A DNA stretch of 64,000 bases from Algoriphagus zhangzhouensis (GTDB lineage: Bacteria > Bacteroidota > Bacteroidia > Cytophagales > Cyclobacteriaceae): positions 558,001 to 622,000 of the forward strand of contig NZ_FRXN01000002.1 of NCBI RefSeq assembly GCF_900148515.1. The letters are read 5' to 3'. How positions within the stretch are numbered: the first letter of the stretch is position 1; the number at the start of each line of letters is the position of its first letter. This document shows, piece by piece, positions 17,822 to 26,303 of this stretch. Made by a program: the position numbers and the translations under genes. Under the pieces are notes generated by a model, which saw nothing but the letters and a program-made list of their open reading frames with translations, ran no database searches and had not been told where the DNA came from.

Positions 17822-18835
17822 TCAATCTACCAATTCAGCTCCAATCCCAGGTCGATCTGGGAAAGTGACTTTTTCAGGAGTAATTTCAACACCTCTTGCA
17901 GGATCTTGTGATAAAAGCATCGCTCCATCCATATCCACATAATCCAAGAGTGGTGCAATATGAGCAATGGCTGAAATACCAACTGAAGATTCTGTCATAC
18001 AGCCCACCATCGTTTTCATTCCCAATTTTTTTGCCTCATAGATCATTCTCAATCCCGGAGTAATTCCACCAGCCTTTACCAACTTTACATTGATTGCATG
18101 AAATAAACCATGGCATTTCTTTACGTCTGATTCTACGATGCAGCTTTCGTCAGCCATTACTGGAAGTTTAGAATATTTGAAAACTTCTTTCATTCCTTCC
18201 AAATCATCCTTTCCCAAAGGCTGCTCCATAAACTCTACTCCCAATTTTGCCAGTTCTTCAGAATTACGGATCGCTTCCTCAGCTGACCAAGCGCAATTGG
18301 CGTCAATTCTGAAAACAGCATCGGTATGTTTTCTCAATTCTTTGACGATTGCCAAGTCCTCATGGGTACCTAGTTTAATTTTATAAATAGGCCAATCCAC
18401 TTCTTTCATCTTCTGAACCATCTTTTCGATAGTATCTATGCCGACAGTGAAATTGGTTGTCGGGATTGCAGATGGATCCAACTTCAAATATTCATAAAGC
18501 TTCAATCCTTTTTTCTTGGTGAACAAATCCCAAGCGGCCATATCCAATGCACATTGTGCAAAAGGGTTATTCTTGAAAATCTCTTTTCCCAATGCCCATA
18601 ATTCTTCTGGACTTTCCCAGTTTCCTCCTTCGACAATTGGACGAAACTCCTCCAAAACCAACATCATATTGGGAATAGTAATCCCATAAAATGGATTGGT
18701 AGTGGATTCTCCCAAACCGTAAAAACCTGCATCTTCCAACTTTACAATCAAAGTATCCTGAATATCACGACTTTGATGAGCTATGGTAAATGTATGCCTC
18801 AAGGGCAGGTCATAAACTTGATATGAGAGTTTCAT
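17822..18835 (-). CDS. Dipeptide epimerase, enolase superfamily (L-Ala-D/L-Glu epimerase-like)
   Basis: Enolase-superfamily racemase of 337 aa. It has the muconate-lactonizing-enzyme subgroup residues: K-I-K (Lys152, Lys154) on strand 2, metal ligands Asp178 (D-A-N), Glu204 (M-E-Q-P) and Asp229 (A-D-E-S), and the second catalytic lysine in K-L-V-K (about 254). Characterised relatives epimerise L-Ala-D-Glu released from murein, while others act on different dipeptides. The ATG at 18835 was chosen because a longer reading (18931) would overlap the divergent M14 peptidase gene. The next-door peptidase supports a peptide-scavenging role. Confidence 0.9.
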   Translation of the reverse strand: MKLSYQVYDLPLRHTFTIAHQSRDIQDTLIVKLEDAGFYGLGESTTNPFYGITIPNMMLVLEEFRPIVEGGNWESPEELWALGKEIFKNNPFAQCALDMAAWDLFTKKKGLKLYEYLKLDPSAIPTTNFTVGIDTIEKMVQKMKEVDWPIYKIKLGTHEDLAIVKELRKHTDAVFRIDANCAWSAEEAIRNSEELAKLGVEFMEQPLGKDDLEGMKEVFKYSKLPVMADESCIVESDVKKCHGLFHAINVKLVKAGGITPGLRMIYEAKKLGMKTMVGCMTESSVGISAIAHIAPLLDYVDMDGAMLLSQDPARGVEITPEKVTFPDRPGIGAELVD

Positions 18836-18917
18836 AGTTTGAATTTTAGCTTTTTTATTCAGAATCAGGAGAAATTGAACAGATTTACCTAGTTTTAATT
18901 CCCTATCATTTGAAGAC

Positions 18918-20399
18918 ATGAAATTAATCAACAGAAATCAATTTAGCCTGTTTTTGCTGTTTTTAGTTTTTATAAGTGGATGCAAAACAGCAACAGATAA
19001 TGAATTACCTCATTTGGAAGTTTCGCAACTCGAGCAAGCCTATGAGGAGAACAAGGAAGCGGCTATTACACATCGCCGATTCAAGCATGCCGACCTTCAG
19101 CCCCTGATTGAAAAGCACGCCAATTCATTCAAAGTAGAAGAATTGGGCAAGTCTGTGGAAGGAAAAAGTATTTCTTCATTGGATTGGGGAAATGGCCCAA
19201 CCAAGGTCATGCTTTGGTCTCAAATGCATGGAAATGAAAGTACAGCCACCATGGCCTTATTTGATTTATTCAACTTTTTGGAAGCCTCTGGAGATGGATT
19301 CGACGAATTAAGAACCACTCTGAATGAAAACTTACACATCAAGTTTATCCCAATGATAAATCCTGATGGGTCAGATAAATTTCAGCGAAGAAATGCATTG
19401 GACATTGACTTAAATCGGGATGCCATTTCTCAGATTTCTCCAGAAGCAATCATCTTAAAAGGTGCCAGAGATTCATTTGAACCGGAATTCGGATTCAACC
19501 TTCACGATCAGCAGATTTATTACAATGTAGTCAACACACCTCAGCAGGTAACGATCTCTGTTTTGGCTCCAGGATACAATTATGAAAGGGATGTCAATGA
19601 TGTAAGAGCCAAAGCAATGCAAATCATCGTTGGTATGGACAAAGTTCTTCAGCACGTAATTCCTAACGGAGTCGGGAAATATGACGATTCCTTTGAGCCA
19701 AGAGCATTTGGAGACAACATCCAAAAATGGGGAACAAGCACCATCTTGATCGAGTCTGGAGGCTATGTGGGTGACCCGGAGAAACAATACATCCGGAAAC
19801 TCAATTTCATGATCATTTTGAATGCATTGGAGCAAATTGCTACCAAAGGCTATGAGCAATTTACCACAGAGCAATACTTTGCAATCCCAGACAACGATCT
19901 ACAAATGGTGGATTTGAAAATCGAAGAGATGAATGTAGAAGTGGAAGGAAAGACTTTCCCAGTAGATTTGTCAATCCGAAGAAACGAAACTAATGCAGGT
20001 GACAGCTATTATGTGACTGGATCCGTCGTTGATTTAGGAGATATGCAGGTTTACTTTGGCTTCGAAGAAAAGGATGCAACCGGCTTGAATTATCAAGAAG
20101 GGAAAGTTTATGAAACTACTTTTGATGACATCTCAGACATCAGTTCCGAAAAAGCCTATGAGCTACTAAATCAAGGCTTTTTGGCAGTCAAGGTTAAAAA
20201 CGGAGAAGCGGGAGACCTCCACAACTTGCCAATCTTAGTTTTGAAAAGCACCAACACTTTCCCGGCTGGATGGAAAACAGGATCTAAACCGAATTTTTAC
20301 CTTTCAGATGGAACAAACTTAAAATTCGCAATAGTCAATGGTTACTGGATTGACTTGGCAAATCCTAAAGATCAATTGTTCAAGCAGGTGATCTATTAA
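18918..20399 (+). CDS. M14 family zinc carboxypeptidase (lipoprotein)
   Basis: Lipid-anchored metallocarboxypeptidase of 493 aa. It has a lipobox I-S-G-C (Cys22). Zinc ligands are H-G-N-E (His104, Glu107) and His196 (N-L-H-D-Q), an arginine-containing D-L-N-R-D stretch supplies substrate binding, and Glu279 (L-I-E-S-G) is the likely general base. The C-terminal 150 residues form an extra domain of unknown role. It probably cleaves C-terminal residues of peptides, possibly murein peptides, in the periplasm. It is divergent from the dipeptide epimerase across an 82-bp spacer, so the two may be co-regulated. Confidence 0.88.
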   Translation: MKLINRNQFSLFLLFLVFISGCKTATDNELPHLEVSQLEQAYEENKEAAITHRRFKHADLQPLIEKHANSFKVEELGKSVEGKSISSLDWGNGPTKVMLWSQMHGNESTATMALFDLFNFLEASGDGFDELRTTLNENLHIKFIPMINPDGSDKFQRRNALDIDLNRDAISQISPEAIILKGARDSFEPEFGFNLHDQQIYYNVVNTPQQVTISVLAPGYNYERDVNDVRAKAMQIIVGMDKVLQHVIPNGVGKYDDSFEPRAFGDNIQKWGTSTILIESGGYVGDPEKQYIRKLNFMIILNALEQIATKGYEQFTTEQYFAIPDNDLQMVDLKIEEMNVEVEGKTFPVDLSIRRNETNAGDSYYVTGSVVDLGDMQVYFGFEEKDATGLNYQEGKVYETTFDDISDISSEKAYELLNQGFLAVKVKNGEAGDLHNLPILVLKSTNTFPAGWKTGSKPNFYLSDGTNLKFAIVNGYWIDLANPKDQLFKQVIY

Positions 20400-20421
20400 G
20401 GTTAAAATTTCTTATTAATCC

Positions 20422-20450
20422 AAAAACCCGTCTCAATGGCGGGTTTTTTG
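20422..20450 (+). terminator. Terminator of the M14 peptidase gene
   Basis: A 9-bp stem aaaaacccg / cgggttttt with a T tract, 22 nt after the stop. Confidence 0.9.
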
Positions 20451-20493
20451 TTTTCTACTTTTTAATTAGTTTTTACCTTTAAATCAACCAGTT

Positions 20494-21222
20494 ATGAAAT
20501 CAATTACCGCAATCATTTTTTCTGTTGCTATCGTCTTGGCCGCCATCGTCCTTGGCAATGCAGTAATCAATAGGAACAAACATCAAGGCACTATCAATGT
20601 GACCGGACTGGGAGAAAGTAATTTTACATCGGACCTGATTGTCTGGGAGGGAAATTTCAGCAGAAATAGTTCGGACATTCAATCTGCCTATGCCAATCTG
20701 GAAAAAGATAGAAAAGCCGTGACAGAATATCTGGTCAGCAAAGGGATTCCTGCCTCTCAATTGGTTTTCAATGCAGTCACAACAAACCCTCAATACCGAC
20801 AAAACTACTCGGATGACGGTAGGTATTTGGGACAGACATTTACTGGATATCAGCTCAACCAATCCTTACAAATCGAATCCAAAGAGGTAGAAAAAGTAGA
20901 AAAAATCAGCCGCGAAATCACAGAACTACTCAATCAGGGAATTGCATTCTATTCACAGCAACCTCGGTATTACTATACTGAATTGGAATCTTTGAAACTG
21001 GAAATGATTGCAAAGGCCACCGAAGATGCCAGAATTCGCGCCGAAAAAATTGCTGAAAATTCAGGGTCCGAACTGGATGATTTGATTTCTGCCAATATGG
21101 GAGTATTCCAGATCACAGGCCAAAACTCAGGGGAGGATTATTCTTGGGGAGGCGCTTTCAATACGAATTCCAAAAACAAAACCGCATCCATCACCATGAA
21201 ACTGGTTTTTGAGGTAGATTAA
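20494..21222 (+). CDS. SIMPL domain protein (DUF541)
   Basis: Predicted exported or membrane-anchored protein of 242 aa. A signal-anchor helix at residues 5-22 is followed by a SIMPL/DUF541 domain: T-I-N-V-T-G-L-G-E-S near the start, paired repeats with A-Y-x-x-L-E-K-D and V-E-K-I-S-R-E-I, and a closing A-S-I-T-M-K-L-V-F-E-V strand. SIMPL proteins are widespread periplasmic proteins of poorly known function; the E. coli member affects oxidative stress tolerance. It starts 44 nt after the M14 terminator and is followed 22 nt later by rlmF, so the two may share a transcript. Confidence 0.88.
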   Translation: MKSITAIIFSVAIVLAAIVLGNAVINRNKHQGTINVTGLGESNFTSDLIVWEGNFSRNSSDIQSAYANLEKDRKAVTEYLVSKGIPASQLVFNAVTTNPQYRQNYSDDGRYLGQTFTGYQLNQSLQIESKEVEKVEKISREITELLNQGIAFYSQQPRYYYTELESLKLEMIAKATEDARIRAEKIAENSGSELDDLISANMGVFQITGQNSGEDYSWGGAFNTNSKNKTASITMKLVFEVD

Positions 21223-21244
21223 AATCTAGGGCTTACCTTTGTCT

Positions 21245-22177
21245 ATGGCCGAAAAATCCGGACTTCATCCTAGAAATCTCCATCAAGAAAGATACGATCT
21301 CAAAAAGCTCAGTGAAGCATTTCCTGAGCTTTCTGATTTTGTTTTTACCAATGAATACGGCAATGAAACCTTGGATTTCTCAAATCCAAAAGCCGTAATC
21401 AGTCTCAACAAAGCCTTACTCTTAGCTTTTTACCAAATCGAATTTTGGGAAATTCCTGATGGATTTCTTTGTCCTCCTGTCCCCGGAAGAGCCGATTACA
21501 TTCATTATTCAGCCGATTTATTAGCTGAGAAAAATAAAGGGAAAGTCCCAACAGGGAATAAGGTTGAAATTTTGGATATCGGTACGGGAGCCAATTTGAT
21601 TTATCCGATTTTGGGTAGTTCGATTTACAAATGGAATTTCACTGGGGCTGAAATGGATTTAGTTTCCATCCAAAATGCTCAAAATATTCTTTCAAAAAAC
21701 TCGAGATTGAGCCAAAATCTCGAGCTTCGAAAGCAGTCCAACCCCAATCATATTTTTGAAGGAATCATCCAGAGCGACGACTTTTTCGATTTAACGGTCT
21801 GTAACCCTCCTTTCCATGAATCAGAAGCTGAAGCCCAAAAAGGAACGCAGCGAAAACTGAAAAATCTAAATCTGAAGAAATCTGAACTGAACTTTGGAGG
21901 CCAGTCTGGGGAATTATGGTGTGAGGGAGGTGAAAGACAGTTTCTCAGCAATATGATTCAAGAAAGCCAAAAATTTAATCATCAAGTCTTTTGGTTCACA
22001 TCCTTGTTATCAAAAGAATCTAATCTCAAACCATTAAAATCACTATTGAATAAAGCAGGAATTGTAGAAAGCAAAGTAATCTCCATGTCTCAGGGAAATA
22101 AAAAATCCAGACTTTTGGCCTGGACGTACCTTTCCCCAAAACAGCAGGAAAATTGGAGAAAATTTCGATGGGCTTAA
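21245..22177 (+). CDS. rlmF: 23S rRNA (adenine-1618-N6)-methyltransferase RlmF
   Basis: SAM-dependent methyltransferase that modifies A1618 of 23S rRNA. The opening L-H-P-R-N-L-H-Q and Y-D are typical of RlmF. The SAM loop is D-I-G-T-G-A-N, and the catalytic N-P-P-F motif is in V-C-N-P-P-F-H, as in N6-adenine methyltransferases. The C-terminal W-F-T-S-L and W-T-Y segments complete the family pattern. ATG 21245 is preferred to the in-frame TTG at 21239. It ends head to head against a small membrane protein gene with a 1-nt gap. Confidence 0.93.
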   Translation: MAEKSGLHPRNLHQERYDLKKLSEAFPELSDFVFTNEYGNETLDFSNPKAVISLNKALLLAFYQIEFWEIPDGFLCPPVPGRADYIHYSADLLAEKNKGKVPTGNKVEILDIGTGANLIYPILGSSIYKWNFTGAEMDLVSIQNAQNILSKNSRLSQNLELRKQSNPNHIFEGIIQSDDFFDLTVCNPPFHESEAEAQKGTQRKLKNLNLKKSELNFGGQSGELWCEGGERQFLSNMIQESQKFNHQVFWFTSLLSKESNLKPLKSLLNKAGIVESKVISMSQGNKKSRLLAWTYLSPKQQENWRKFRWA

Positions 22178-22178
22178 T

Positions 22179-22469
22179 TTAAAGGGCCAAGGCCATCGGA
22201 ATCAAAACCAAATAACCTGCAAATCCGATTGCCCATCCGAATCCCATTTTCAAACCAGAAGAATACCTCAACTCCTCCGTGTTTTTAAAGATAATTCCAC
22301 TGACACCTGCAGCAATCGGAGTTAGAATCAAAGGCAATAAAACCCCTTCAAATCCAAAGCCTTGGAAGAATCCTGCAATCAACAGAATCACAAGTGTAAT
22401 GGCCGCATGGATGAAAAAAGTAATCCTATTAGAACCAGAGTTCTTGAATGGATGTGTGGTAGCTTCCAT
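22179..22469 (-). CDS. Small membrane protein, three predicted helices, function unknown
   Basis: Unrecognised 96-aa protein. After a polar N-terminus it has hydrophobic stretches at about residues 18-37, 41-60 and 74-94, with glycine- and proline-rich turns between. There are no catalytic motifs. Its reading frame is clean, its codon use resembles the neighbours, and it has its own spacing from OsmC (112 nt, with a terminator between), so it is probably a real gene. The function cannot be inferred. Confidence 0.65.
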   Translation of the reverse strand: MEATTHPFKNSGSNRITFFIHAAITLVILLIAGFFQGFGFEGVLLPLILTPIAAGVSGIIFKNTEELRYSSGLKMGFGWAIGFAGYLVLIPMALAL

Positions 22470-22536
22470 AGTATAGTGGTTTAGTATTCAATGACTTTTG
22501 TATAAAGTCCAATACCTATACCGAATAAAACAAAAA

Positions 22537-22563
22537 CAGGTTCCGAAGAACCTGAATTTTTTT
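22537..22563. terminator. Bidirectional hairpin terminator, mainly for osmC
   Basis: A 7-bp stem caggttc / gaacctg closes a cgaa tetraloop. T tracts lie on both strands, and it sits 19 nt past the OsmC stop. Confidence 0.85.
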
Positions 22564-22581
22564 TCAATATTTTATCAAAAA

Positions 22582-22992
22582 TCAATTGAGTGTGTACTCA
22601 ACTGAAATTTCGGTATTCAAAACTTTTGAAATCGGGCAATTTTCCTCGGCATCTTTTACCTGCTCAGCAAATTGCTCTTCGCTGATTCCAGGCACTGTAG
22701 CTTTCAATACCAAATGGGATTTTTTCAAAACGCCTTCTTCAAAAGTGATGTTGCATGTCACATCCAATTCATCAGGAACAAAGCCTATTCCGCTCAAATT
22801 GAAGCTCAATTTCATGGCAAAACATCCTGAGTGTGCCGCAGCAATCAGCTCTTCTGGATTAGTACCAACTCCATCTTCAAATCTGGATAAATAAGAATAT
22901 TGGGTCTTGTCCAAAACAGTACTTGGTGTACTCACATGGCCTTTGCCATCTTTTCCGCTGCCTTTCCATACGGCAGTTGCTTTTCTAATCAT
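22582..22992 (-). CDS. OsmC family thiol peroxidase
   Basis: Small cytoplasmic peroxidase of 136 aa, full length for the family. The two redox cysteines are Cys57 (H-S-G-C-F-A-M) and Cys119 (E-N-C-P-I-S), at the spacing seen in OsmC/Ohr enzymes that reduce organic hydroperoxides. The sequence N-P-E-E-L-I-A-A-A-H-S-G-C is closer to the OsmC branch than to Ohr. It is monocistronic with its own terminator and is presumably induced by osmotic or oxidative stress, though no operator is recognised. Confidence 0.93.
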   Translation of the reverse strand: MIRKATAVWKGSGKDGKGHVSTPSTVLDKTQYSYLSRFEDGVGTNPEELIAAAHSGCFAMKLSFNLSGIGFVPDELDVTCNITFEEGVLKKSHLVLKATVPGISEEQFAEQVKDAEENCPISKVLNTEISVEYTLN

Positions 22993-23067
22993 GGTTAAAG
23001 TATTTAGGGTTAAAAATTTACTTCACTAGTATAAGAGATTCGATCCGAAAATAGTTTGAATCATTTC

Positions 23068-23391
23068 TCATTTCTTGACAAATAAGCCTTTTATCCTCCG
23101 GAAAATCTGTTTTTCTTTTTCCCAGAAAAAATGAAACTGACCGAAGATAAAGCCATAAATCAACAAGAAAATCTGGTATAGAGGAAGAACGAGCAATAAA
23201 TACAACATGGTATTTACAAAGCCCCCTTTTTCCACTTCAAAAAATTCCAAAATCGGACTTTTGATAAATAAGATTGTAAAACCTGTACAGGCAAAAACAA
23301 CCAAAACCATGATCACCTGAAAGACACTGTCAAGCTTCCATTTGCTTTGAAGCCGTTTTAGAAATGGTTCCTTTTTTGGTGATTTGGACAT
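23068..23391 (-). CDS. Small membrane protein, DUF6787-like, function unknown
   Basis: A 107-aa protein with a basic N-terminus (K-R-L-Q-S-K-W-K-L), two hydrophobic segments (about 23-45 and 62-84), and a basic C-terminal tail with F-x-F-F-W-E-K-E-K. The layout resembles a conserved uncharacterised Bacteroidota family (DUF6787, from memory). It is probably an inner-membrane protein. Its upstream region carries the REP-like palindrome at 23450-23531. Confidence 0.65.
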   Translation of the reverse strand: MSKSPKKEPFLKRLQSKWKLDSVFQVIMVLVVFACTGFTILFIKSPILEFFEVEKGGFVNTMLYLLLVLPLYQIFLLIYGFIFGQFHFFWEKEKQIFRRIKGLFVKK

Positions 23392-23449
23392 AAAACAAAA
23401 ATAATAGGAAATGGTCTAAATAAAAGTGGTTCCTTTCTAAAGCAAAAAA

Positions 23450-23531
23450 CGTCATCGCGAGTGAAGCGAAGCGATCCCAAAGTCTATTTAAATAAACCAG
23501 AATAGATTGCTTCTCTTCGGTCGCAATGACG
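23450..23531. repeat. REP-like extragenic palindromic repeat
   Basis: The outer arms cgtcatcgcga (23450-23460) and tcgcaatgacg (23521-23531) are inverted with one mismatch. Inner arms (gaagcgatc and gattgcttc) also pair with one mismatch. The motif GTCATTGCGA...GAAGCAATC is a familiar genome repeat in many Bacteroidota, normally present in many copies and linked to REP-associated tyrosine transposases. Only one copy was noticed in this window. Confidence 0.8.
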
Positions 23532-23541
23532 AATCTAATCT

Positions 23542-24864
23542 TTAATCCCAAACAAAAACCCCTTCATTCAATTGCTGAAGAGCGTCTTTTTTGAATTTGG
23601 AATCTATCAATAAGGATACATTGTGTCTACTTCCTCCATAGGAAACCATTCGAATCGGGAAATTATCCACGCTATCCAGCACAGATCTAACAACTCCTTG
23701 AGTTTCGGAAACCAAATTACCTACAATACAAACGATGGTTTGGTTTTGATCTACTTCCACTGATCCCAAAACTTCCAATTCTTCCAAGATTTGGCTCAAA
23801 TGGGATAAATCATCAATCGTCACAGACACAGCTACCTCAGAAGTGGTAATCATGTCGATTGGTGTCTTGTATTTTTCGAAAATCTCAAAAACCCTTCTCA
23901 AGAAACCATAAGCCAAAAGCATACGGCTAGACTTAATCTTGATGGCAGTGATCCCATCCTTTGCAGCAATCGCTTTTACTCCAGTAGTTTCTACATTTTC
24001 CTTGATCAAAGTACCATGAGCCTCTGGATCCATGGTATTCAATAATCTTACGGGAACATTGTATTGCTGTGCCGGCCAAATAGACGCTGGGTGGAGGATT
24101 TTCGCTCCAAAATATGCCAACTCTGCTGCCTCATCAAATGAAAGCTCCGCAATAGGACGAGTCCTGTCTACAATTCGAGGATCATTATTATGCATCCCAT
24201 CGATATCAGTCCAGATTTCACATACGGATGCATTGATGGCAGCTGCTACCAAAGAAGCTGTGTAATCAGAACCTCCACGCTTCAAGTTATCAACTTCGTT
24301 TCTGTGGTTTTTACAGATATAACCTTGAGTCACGAATAATTTTTGGCCAGGATGCTGAGCCAAAATAGCTTTCAGCTTCTCAGAAATTTTATTCAGTTCA
24401 GGCTCAGAATTTTCATCTATGCTCATGAAATCCAAAGCACTCAAGAATACAGCTGGAATTTCTAGTTCGCCCAAAAGCGTATAGAAAAGCTTCGTCGACA
24501 ACAATTCTCCTTGAGCCAAAATATCACGATTGATAGCTTCATTGAAAGAAATCTTCAAGATGATATTCAAGAACTCAAAGTGCTCCTTAATAATGGATTC
24601 AGCGATTTGTCTAGCTTCATCAGTTTTCAAAAGCTTTGGATAAAAATCCAAGTAATGGGCATGAAGCTCATCGATTCTTTCTTTAGCCAAAACTCGATCA
24701 GCGCTTGCCAAAGCATCTCCGATTCCTACCAAAGCATTGGTAGTACCAGAAAGTGCAGAAAGAACCACAATAGTCGGCTCATCTCCGCGGGTTACCAGGT
24801 CTTTTACCTGGTGCATACGTTCGGGCTTCCCTACTGAGGTCCCTCCGAATTTCATTATTTTCAT
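23542..24864 (-). CDS. lysC: Aspartate kinase
   Basis: Catalyses the first step of the aspartate pathway, making aspartyl phosphate for lysine, threonine and methionine synthesis. The N-terminal amino-acid kinase domain begins M-K-F-G-G-T-S-V-G and contains R-G-G-S-D-Y-T-A-S and W-T-D-I-D-G. The C-terminal part (from about residue 300) carries ACT domains with S-S-R-M-L and V-S-V-T-I-D-D, the usual sites of feedback inhibition. At 440 aa it is a monofunctional enzyme, not fused to homoserine dehydrogenase. It lies 45 nt downstream of ribH on the same strand and may be transcribed with it. Confidence 0.95.
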   Translation of the reverse strand: MKIMKFGGTSVGKPERMHQVKDLVTRGDEPTIVVLSALSGTTNALVGIGDALASADRVLAKERIDELHAHYLDFYPKLLKTDEARQIAESIIKEHFEFLNIILKISFNEAINRDILAQGELLSTKLFYTLLGELEIPAVFLSALDFMSIDENSEPELNKISEKLKAILAQHPGQKLFVTQGYICKNHRNEVDNLKRGGSDYTASLVAAAINASVCEIWTDIDGMHNNDPRIVDRTRPIAELSFDEAAELAYFGAKILHPASIWPAQQYNVPVRLLNTMDPEAHGTLIKENVETTGVKAIAAKDGITAIKIKSSRMLLAYGFLRRVFEIFEKYKTPIDMITTSEVAVSVTIDDLSHLSQILEELEVLGSVEVDQNQTIVCIVGNLVSETQGVVRSVLDSVDNFPIRMVSYGGSRHNVSLLIDSKFKKDALQQLNEGVFVWD

Positions 24865-24909
24865 AAATAAACAGGTATTTGTAATAGGTATAGCTTGAGA
24901 GCAGGTCTC

Positions 24910-25386
24910 TTAAAATCCGAGCATTTTGATAGCGGTAATTGCAGCTTCGTCACCTTTGTTTCCATGCTTTCCTCCAGCTCTGTCAAGTGCTTGTTGCTGC
25001 GTATTAGGAGTCAAAACACCAAAGATTACTGGCTTATTGTATTTCAAGCTTACATTGGTAATTCCCTGAGCTACTGCATCACAGATAAAATCAAAGTGCT
25101 TGGTTTCTCCTTGGATCACACAACCCAAGCAGATCACAGCATCGATTTCCTCTTGCTGAGCCATCCATTGACCTCCCAATGAAAGCTCAAATGAACCAGG
25201 GACATTCTTTCTTATGATATTTTCTTTAGCAGCACCGTACTGAACCAAAGTTTGGTAAGCTCCAGAGTACAAAGCTTCTGTCACGTCTTCATTCCACTCA
25301 GATACTACAATTGCAAATTTCTTATTGCTGATATCCAAGATGTTTTTTGAGCTATGCTCACTTAGGCTTTTAAGAGATGTAGCCAT
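24910..25386 (-). CDS. ribH: 6,7-dimethyl-8-ribityllumazine synthase
   Basis: Penultimate enzyme of riboflavin synthesis, condensing the ribityl-uracil intermediate with dihydroxybutanone phosphate. Family motifs are present: V-S-E-W-N near residue 30, V-P-G-S-F-E-L, C-L-G-C-V-I-Q-G-E-T-K-H-F-D-F-I with the catalytic histidine, and F-G-V-L-T-P-N-T near the end, followed by K-G-D-E-A-A. At 158 aa it is full length. A strong terminator lies upstream (25429-25452), so it has its own promoter or depends on readthrough. No FMN riboswitch is evident. Confidence 0.95.
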   Translation of the reverse strand: MATSLKSLSEHSSKNILDISNKKFAIVVSEWNEDVTEALYSGAYQTLVQYGAAKENIIRKNVPGSFELSLGGQWMAQQEEIDAVICLGCVIQGETKHFDFICDAVAQGITNVSLKYNKPVIFGVLTPNTQQQALDRAGGKHGNKGDEAAITAIKMLGF

Positions 25387-25428
25387 AGGTATGATGTTTT
25401 TGATAGATATTGACTATAACAAAAAAAG

Positions 25429-25452
25429 AGTAAGACCTTTTGGGCCTTACTC
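25429..25452 (-). terminator. Terminator of the TPR membrane protein gene
   Basis: Stem gagtaag / cttactc, extended by cc/gg, with a long U tract on the minus strand. It lies 27 nt after the TPR gene stop and 43 nt before ribH. Confidence 0.9.
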
Positions 25453-25478
25453 CTCTAATTTCTGCGTATAAATAAGCA

Positions 25479-26192
25479 TTACTTAGCGGCAAGGCCTTCC
25501 AAGCGAGCTTTTTGTTTTCGTGCTCCAGCAAACTCATAAGACTCGAAGTATTTCTCTTCGATCTCTGCGTAAGCATCGATAGCGTCCTGAGTTTTACCAG
25601 CTGTTTCATATGCTACAGCTAATTTGTAAAGATACTTAGGAGTGAAATATTTGTTTGGCTCATAGCTAGTAGCTTTCTCATAGTTAGAGATAGCCTTGTC
25701 TACATTACCAGTCTCCAAGTAAGCATCTCCCAACAAAGCATCCGCTTGTCCTTGGATCAAATAGTCATCAGCAGAGAACTGCTCCAAATAAGTGATCGCA
25801 TCTGTGAAGTTTTTCTCAGAAAGGTAGATAGAGCCAATGTAGAAGTTTGCAAGGTTTGCAGCTTCAGTTCTTGGATACTCATCCACGATCTGAAGTAAAC
25901 CTGCATTGATACCGTCACCATTCAAGGCAAAATCTAAACTATCCTGCTCGTAGAAGTAAACTGCCTGGAACATTTCTTCCTGAGCTTCTTCATTTTTATT
26001 AGCATTGCTGATTTGGAAAAATAAGATCCCTCCGATCAAAATGATCGCTGCAATCAATACTCCTCCTAATACTTTGCTATTCTTTTTCAAAAAAGCTTCA
26101 CCACGACCAATAGACTCCGCAAGTGCTGCTGGATCCTCCAAAAGGTCATTATGATGGTCTGGGTGTACTTTTTTAGATTGTTTCGTTGCCAT
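25479..26192 (-). CDS. Tetratricopeptide repeat protein, single-pass membrane anchor
   Basis: 237-aa protein starting at ATG 26192 (M-A-T-K-Q-S-K-K). A longer start at 26279 lies upstream of the predicted promoter and was rejected. A polar cytoplasmic N-terminus precedes one membrane helix at about 41-59, then a periplasmic C-terminal part with at least three TPR-like helix pairs (A-N-F-Y-I-G-S-I-Y, A-D-A-L-L-G-D-A-Y, Y-L-Y-K-L-A-V-A-Y-E). The topology resembles YfgM of proteobacteria, which assists periplasmic folding, but this is only an analogy. It has a recognisable promoter and its own terminator. Confidence 0.88.
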   Translation of the reverse strand: MATKQSKKVHPDHHNDLLEDPAALAESIGRGEAFLKKNSKVLGGVLIAAIILIGGILFFQISNANKNEEAQEEMFQAVYFYEQDSLDFALNGDGINAGLLQIVDEYPRTEAANLANFYIGSIYLSEKNFTDAITYLEQFSADDYLIQGQADALLGDAYLETGNVDKAISNYEKATSYEPNKYFTPKYLYKLAVAYETAGKTQDAIDAYAEIEEKYFESYEFAGARKQKARLEGLAAK

Positions 26193-26212
26193 GTTACTCA
26201 ATTTTCGAGTCG

Positions 26213-26242
26213 CAAATATACGCTTTTTATGATTTTCACAAA
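26213..26242 (-). promoter_or_regulatory. Predicted Bacteroidota housekeeping promoter of the TPR gene
   Basis: On the minus strand a -33 box TTTG (26242-26239) is followed after 18 nt by a -7 box TATATTTG (26220-26213), matching the consensus TTTG-N19-TAnnTTTG within 1 nt of spacing. The start codon lies 21 nt downstream. Confidence 0.6.
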
Positions 26243-26251
26243 GCCCAATAA

Positions 26252-26286
26252 AAAAGCCATGAAACCAAATGAGAATCACGGCTTTT
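26252..26286 (-). terminator. Terminator of pdhA
   Basis: The arms aaaagccatg and cacggctttt pair except for the central mismatches. The hairpin follows the pdhA stop by 17 nt, and the minus strand continues with a T-rich stretch. Confidence 0.7.
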
Positions 26287-26303
26287 GAACTTCGTTATTA
26301 GGT

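Noticed and set aside
25387-25478. FMN riboswitch before ribH
   Set aside because: The only structure there is a plain terminator hairpin belonging to the upstream gene; no RFN element motifs.
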